In this document: positions 63,941-64,000 of the stretch, piece after piece | How positions within the stretch are numbered: position 1 is the stretch's first letter | Layout: every line of letters starts with the position of its first letter | Origin: Pseudomonas viridiflava | GTDB taxonomy: Bacteria > Pseudomonadota > Gammaproteobacteria > Pseudomonadales > Pseudomonadaceae | DNA: 64,000 nucleotides | Assembly (NCBI RefSeq): GCF_900580675.1 | Contig: NZ_UTBG01000154.1 | Coordinates: 79,265 to 143,264, forward strand | Direction of reading: 5' to 3' | The notes under the pieces: generated by a model | Told to the model about the DNA's origin: nothing | Database searches by the model: none | Seen by the model: only the letters and a program-made list of their open reading frames with translations | Translations under genes and position numbers: made by a program

Positions 63941-64000
63941 TCGCCTCCCGCTAACGAGAGATCGGAAGCGCAAGTGGTTGAAGTTGTTGAAGAATTCTTC

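Larger units (their letters stand above)
63618..64000. other. Promoter and leader region of a probable rRNA operon
   Basis: A 383-bp stretch without protein genes, containing two strong promoters reading rightwards (annotated separately). The sequence after the second, with a GC-rich discriminator and long direct leader, is what precedes 16S rRNA in pseudomonads as I remember it. The 16S gene would begin beyond the window, so this identity is inferred. Confidence 0.65.

Noticed and set aside
1..64000. tRNA genes, prophage, integrase, IS element or defence islands
   Set aside because: None was recognised by eye in any part of the window; all gene neighbourhoods match core pseudomonad order.

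Overview
The window reads as chromosomal DNA of a Pseudomonas of the P. fluorescens group. GC content is high, the gene order closely follows the origin-proximal part of P. aeruginosa (cox cluster, met, znu, polA, engB, cc4, dsbA, kinB/algB, gltP), and many intergenic gaps carry the GTGGGAGCGGGCTTGC-type REP palindromes typical of fluorescent pseudomonads. I see no prophage, insertion sequence, CRISPR array, tRNA or integrase. It is mostly core genome, with a few poorly characterised envelope genes.

Layout. 1-3.8 kb: 3' end of a radical SAM gene, a beta-carbonic anhydrase with a SulP-type (probably bicarbonate) transporter, and an unknown protein. 4.1-12.7 kb: a complete caa3/aa3 cytochrome c oxidase cluster (subunits II, I and III, Cox11, SURF1, a SURF1-linked membrane protein, haem A and haem O synthases, Sco/SenC). 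12.8-15.4 kb: methionine ABC importer metNIQ. 15.6-17.8 kb: large HPII-type catalase. 17.8-21.7 kb: zinc uptake locus (zur-znuC-znuB-lipoprotein, divergent znuA). 21.8-26.9 kb: thrB, a DUF2782 protein, polA, an ErsA-like sRNA with a clear AlgU-type promoter, and engB. 27.0-32.6 kb: a haem-less cytochrome c5 relic, cytochrome c4, dsbA, an EEP-family protein, a GGEEF diguanylate cyclase and an AmpDh2-like amidase. 32.6-37.1 kb: kinB/algB, then three small envelope proteins including an Ivy-like protein. 37.8-40.5 kb: gltP and an SpmA/SpmB-like protein. 40.6-44.1 kb: a four-gene MCE (Mla-like) lipid transport operon.

44.1-50.7 kb: a DUF5924 membrane protein, an M16 peptidase homologue, a Na/Pi cotransporter, a TerC protein and a CitMHS transporter. 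50.9-54.0 kb: a tight cluster of a two-domain periplasmic putative hydrolase/acyltransferase (HELTH zincin motif plus a DUF4105 His/Cys pair) with three tandem DUF2388 secreted proteins; this is the best candidate for an undescribed system here. 54.1-54.8 kb: two DUF1127 genes sharing an upstream CTGTACC motif. 55.1-59.7 kb: a CoA transferase and the three-gene transhydrogenase operon. 60.1-63.6 kb: the glutarate locus gcdR/gcdH/gcdG. 63.7-64.0 kb: tandem strong promoters that look like the start of an rRNA operon whose 16S gene lies beyond the window.

Functional themes are aerobic respiration and its copper and haem assembly, metal and methionine uptake, and envelope stress and remodelling. 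The ErsA-like sRNA, DsbA, AmpDh2, KinB/AlgB and the Ivy-like protein lie within about 11 kb. Functions are assigned from recognised protein families and motifs read by eye; no database search was run.
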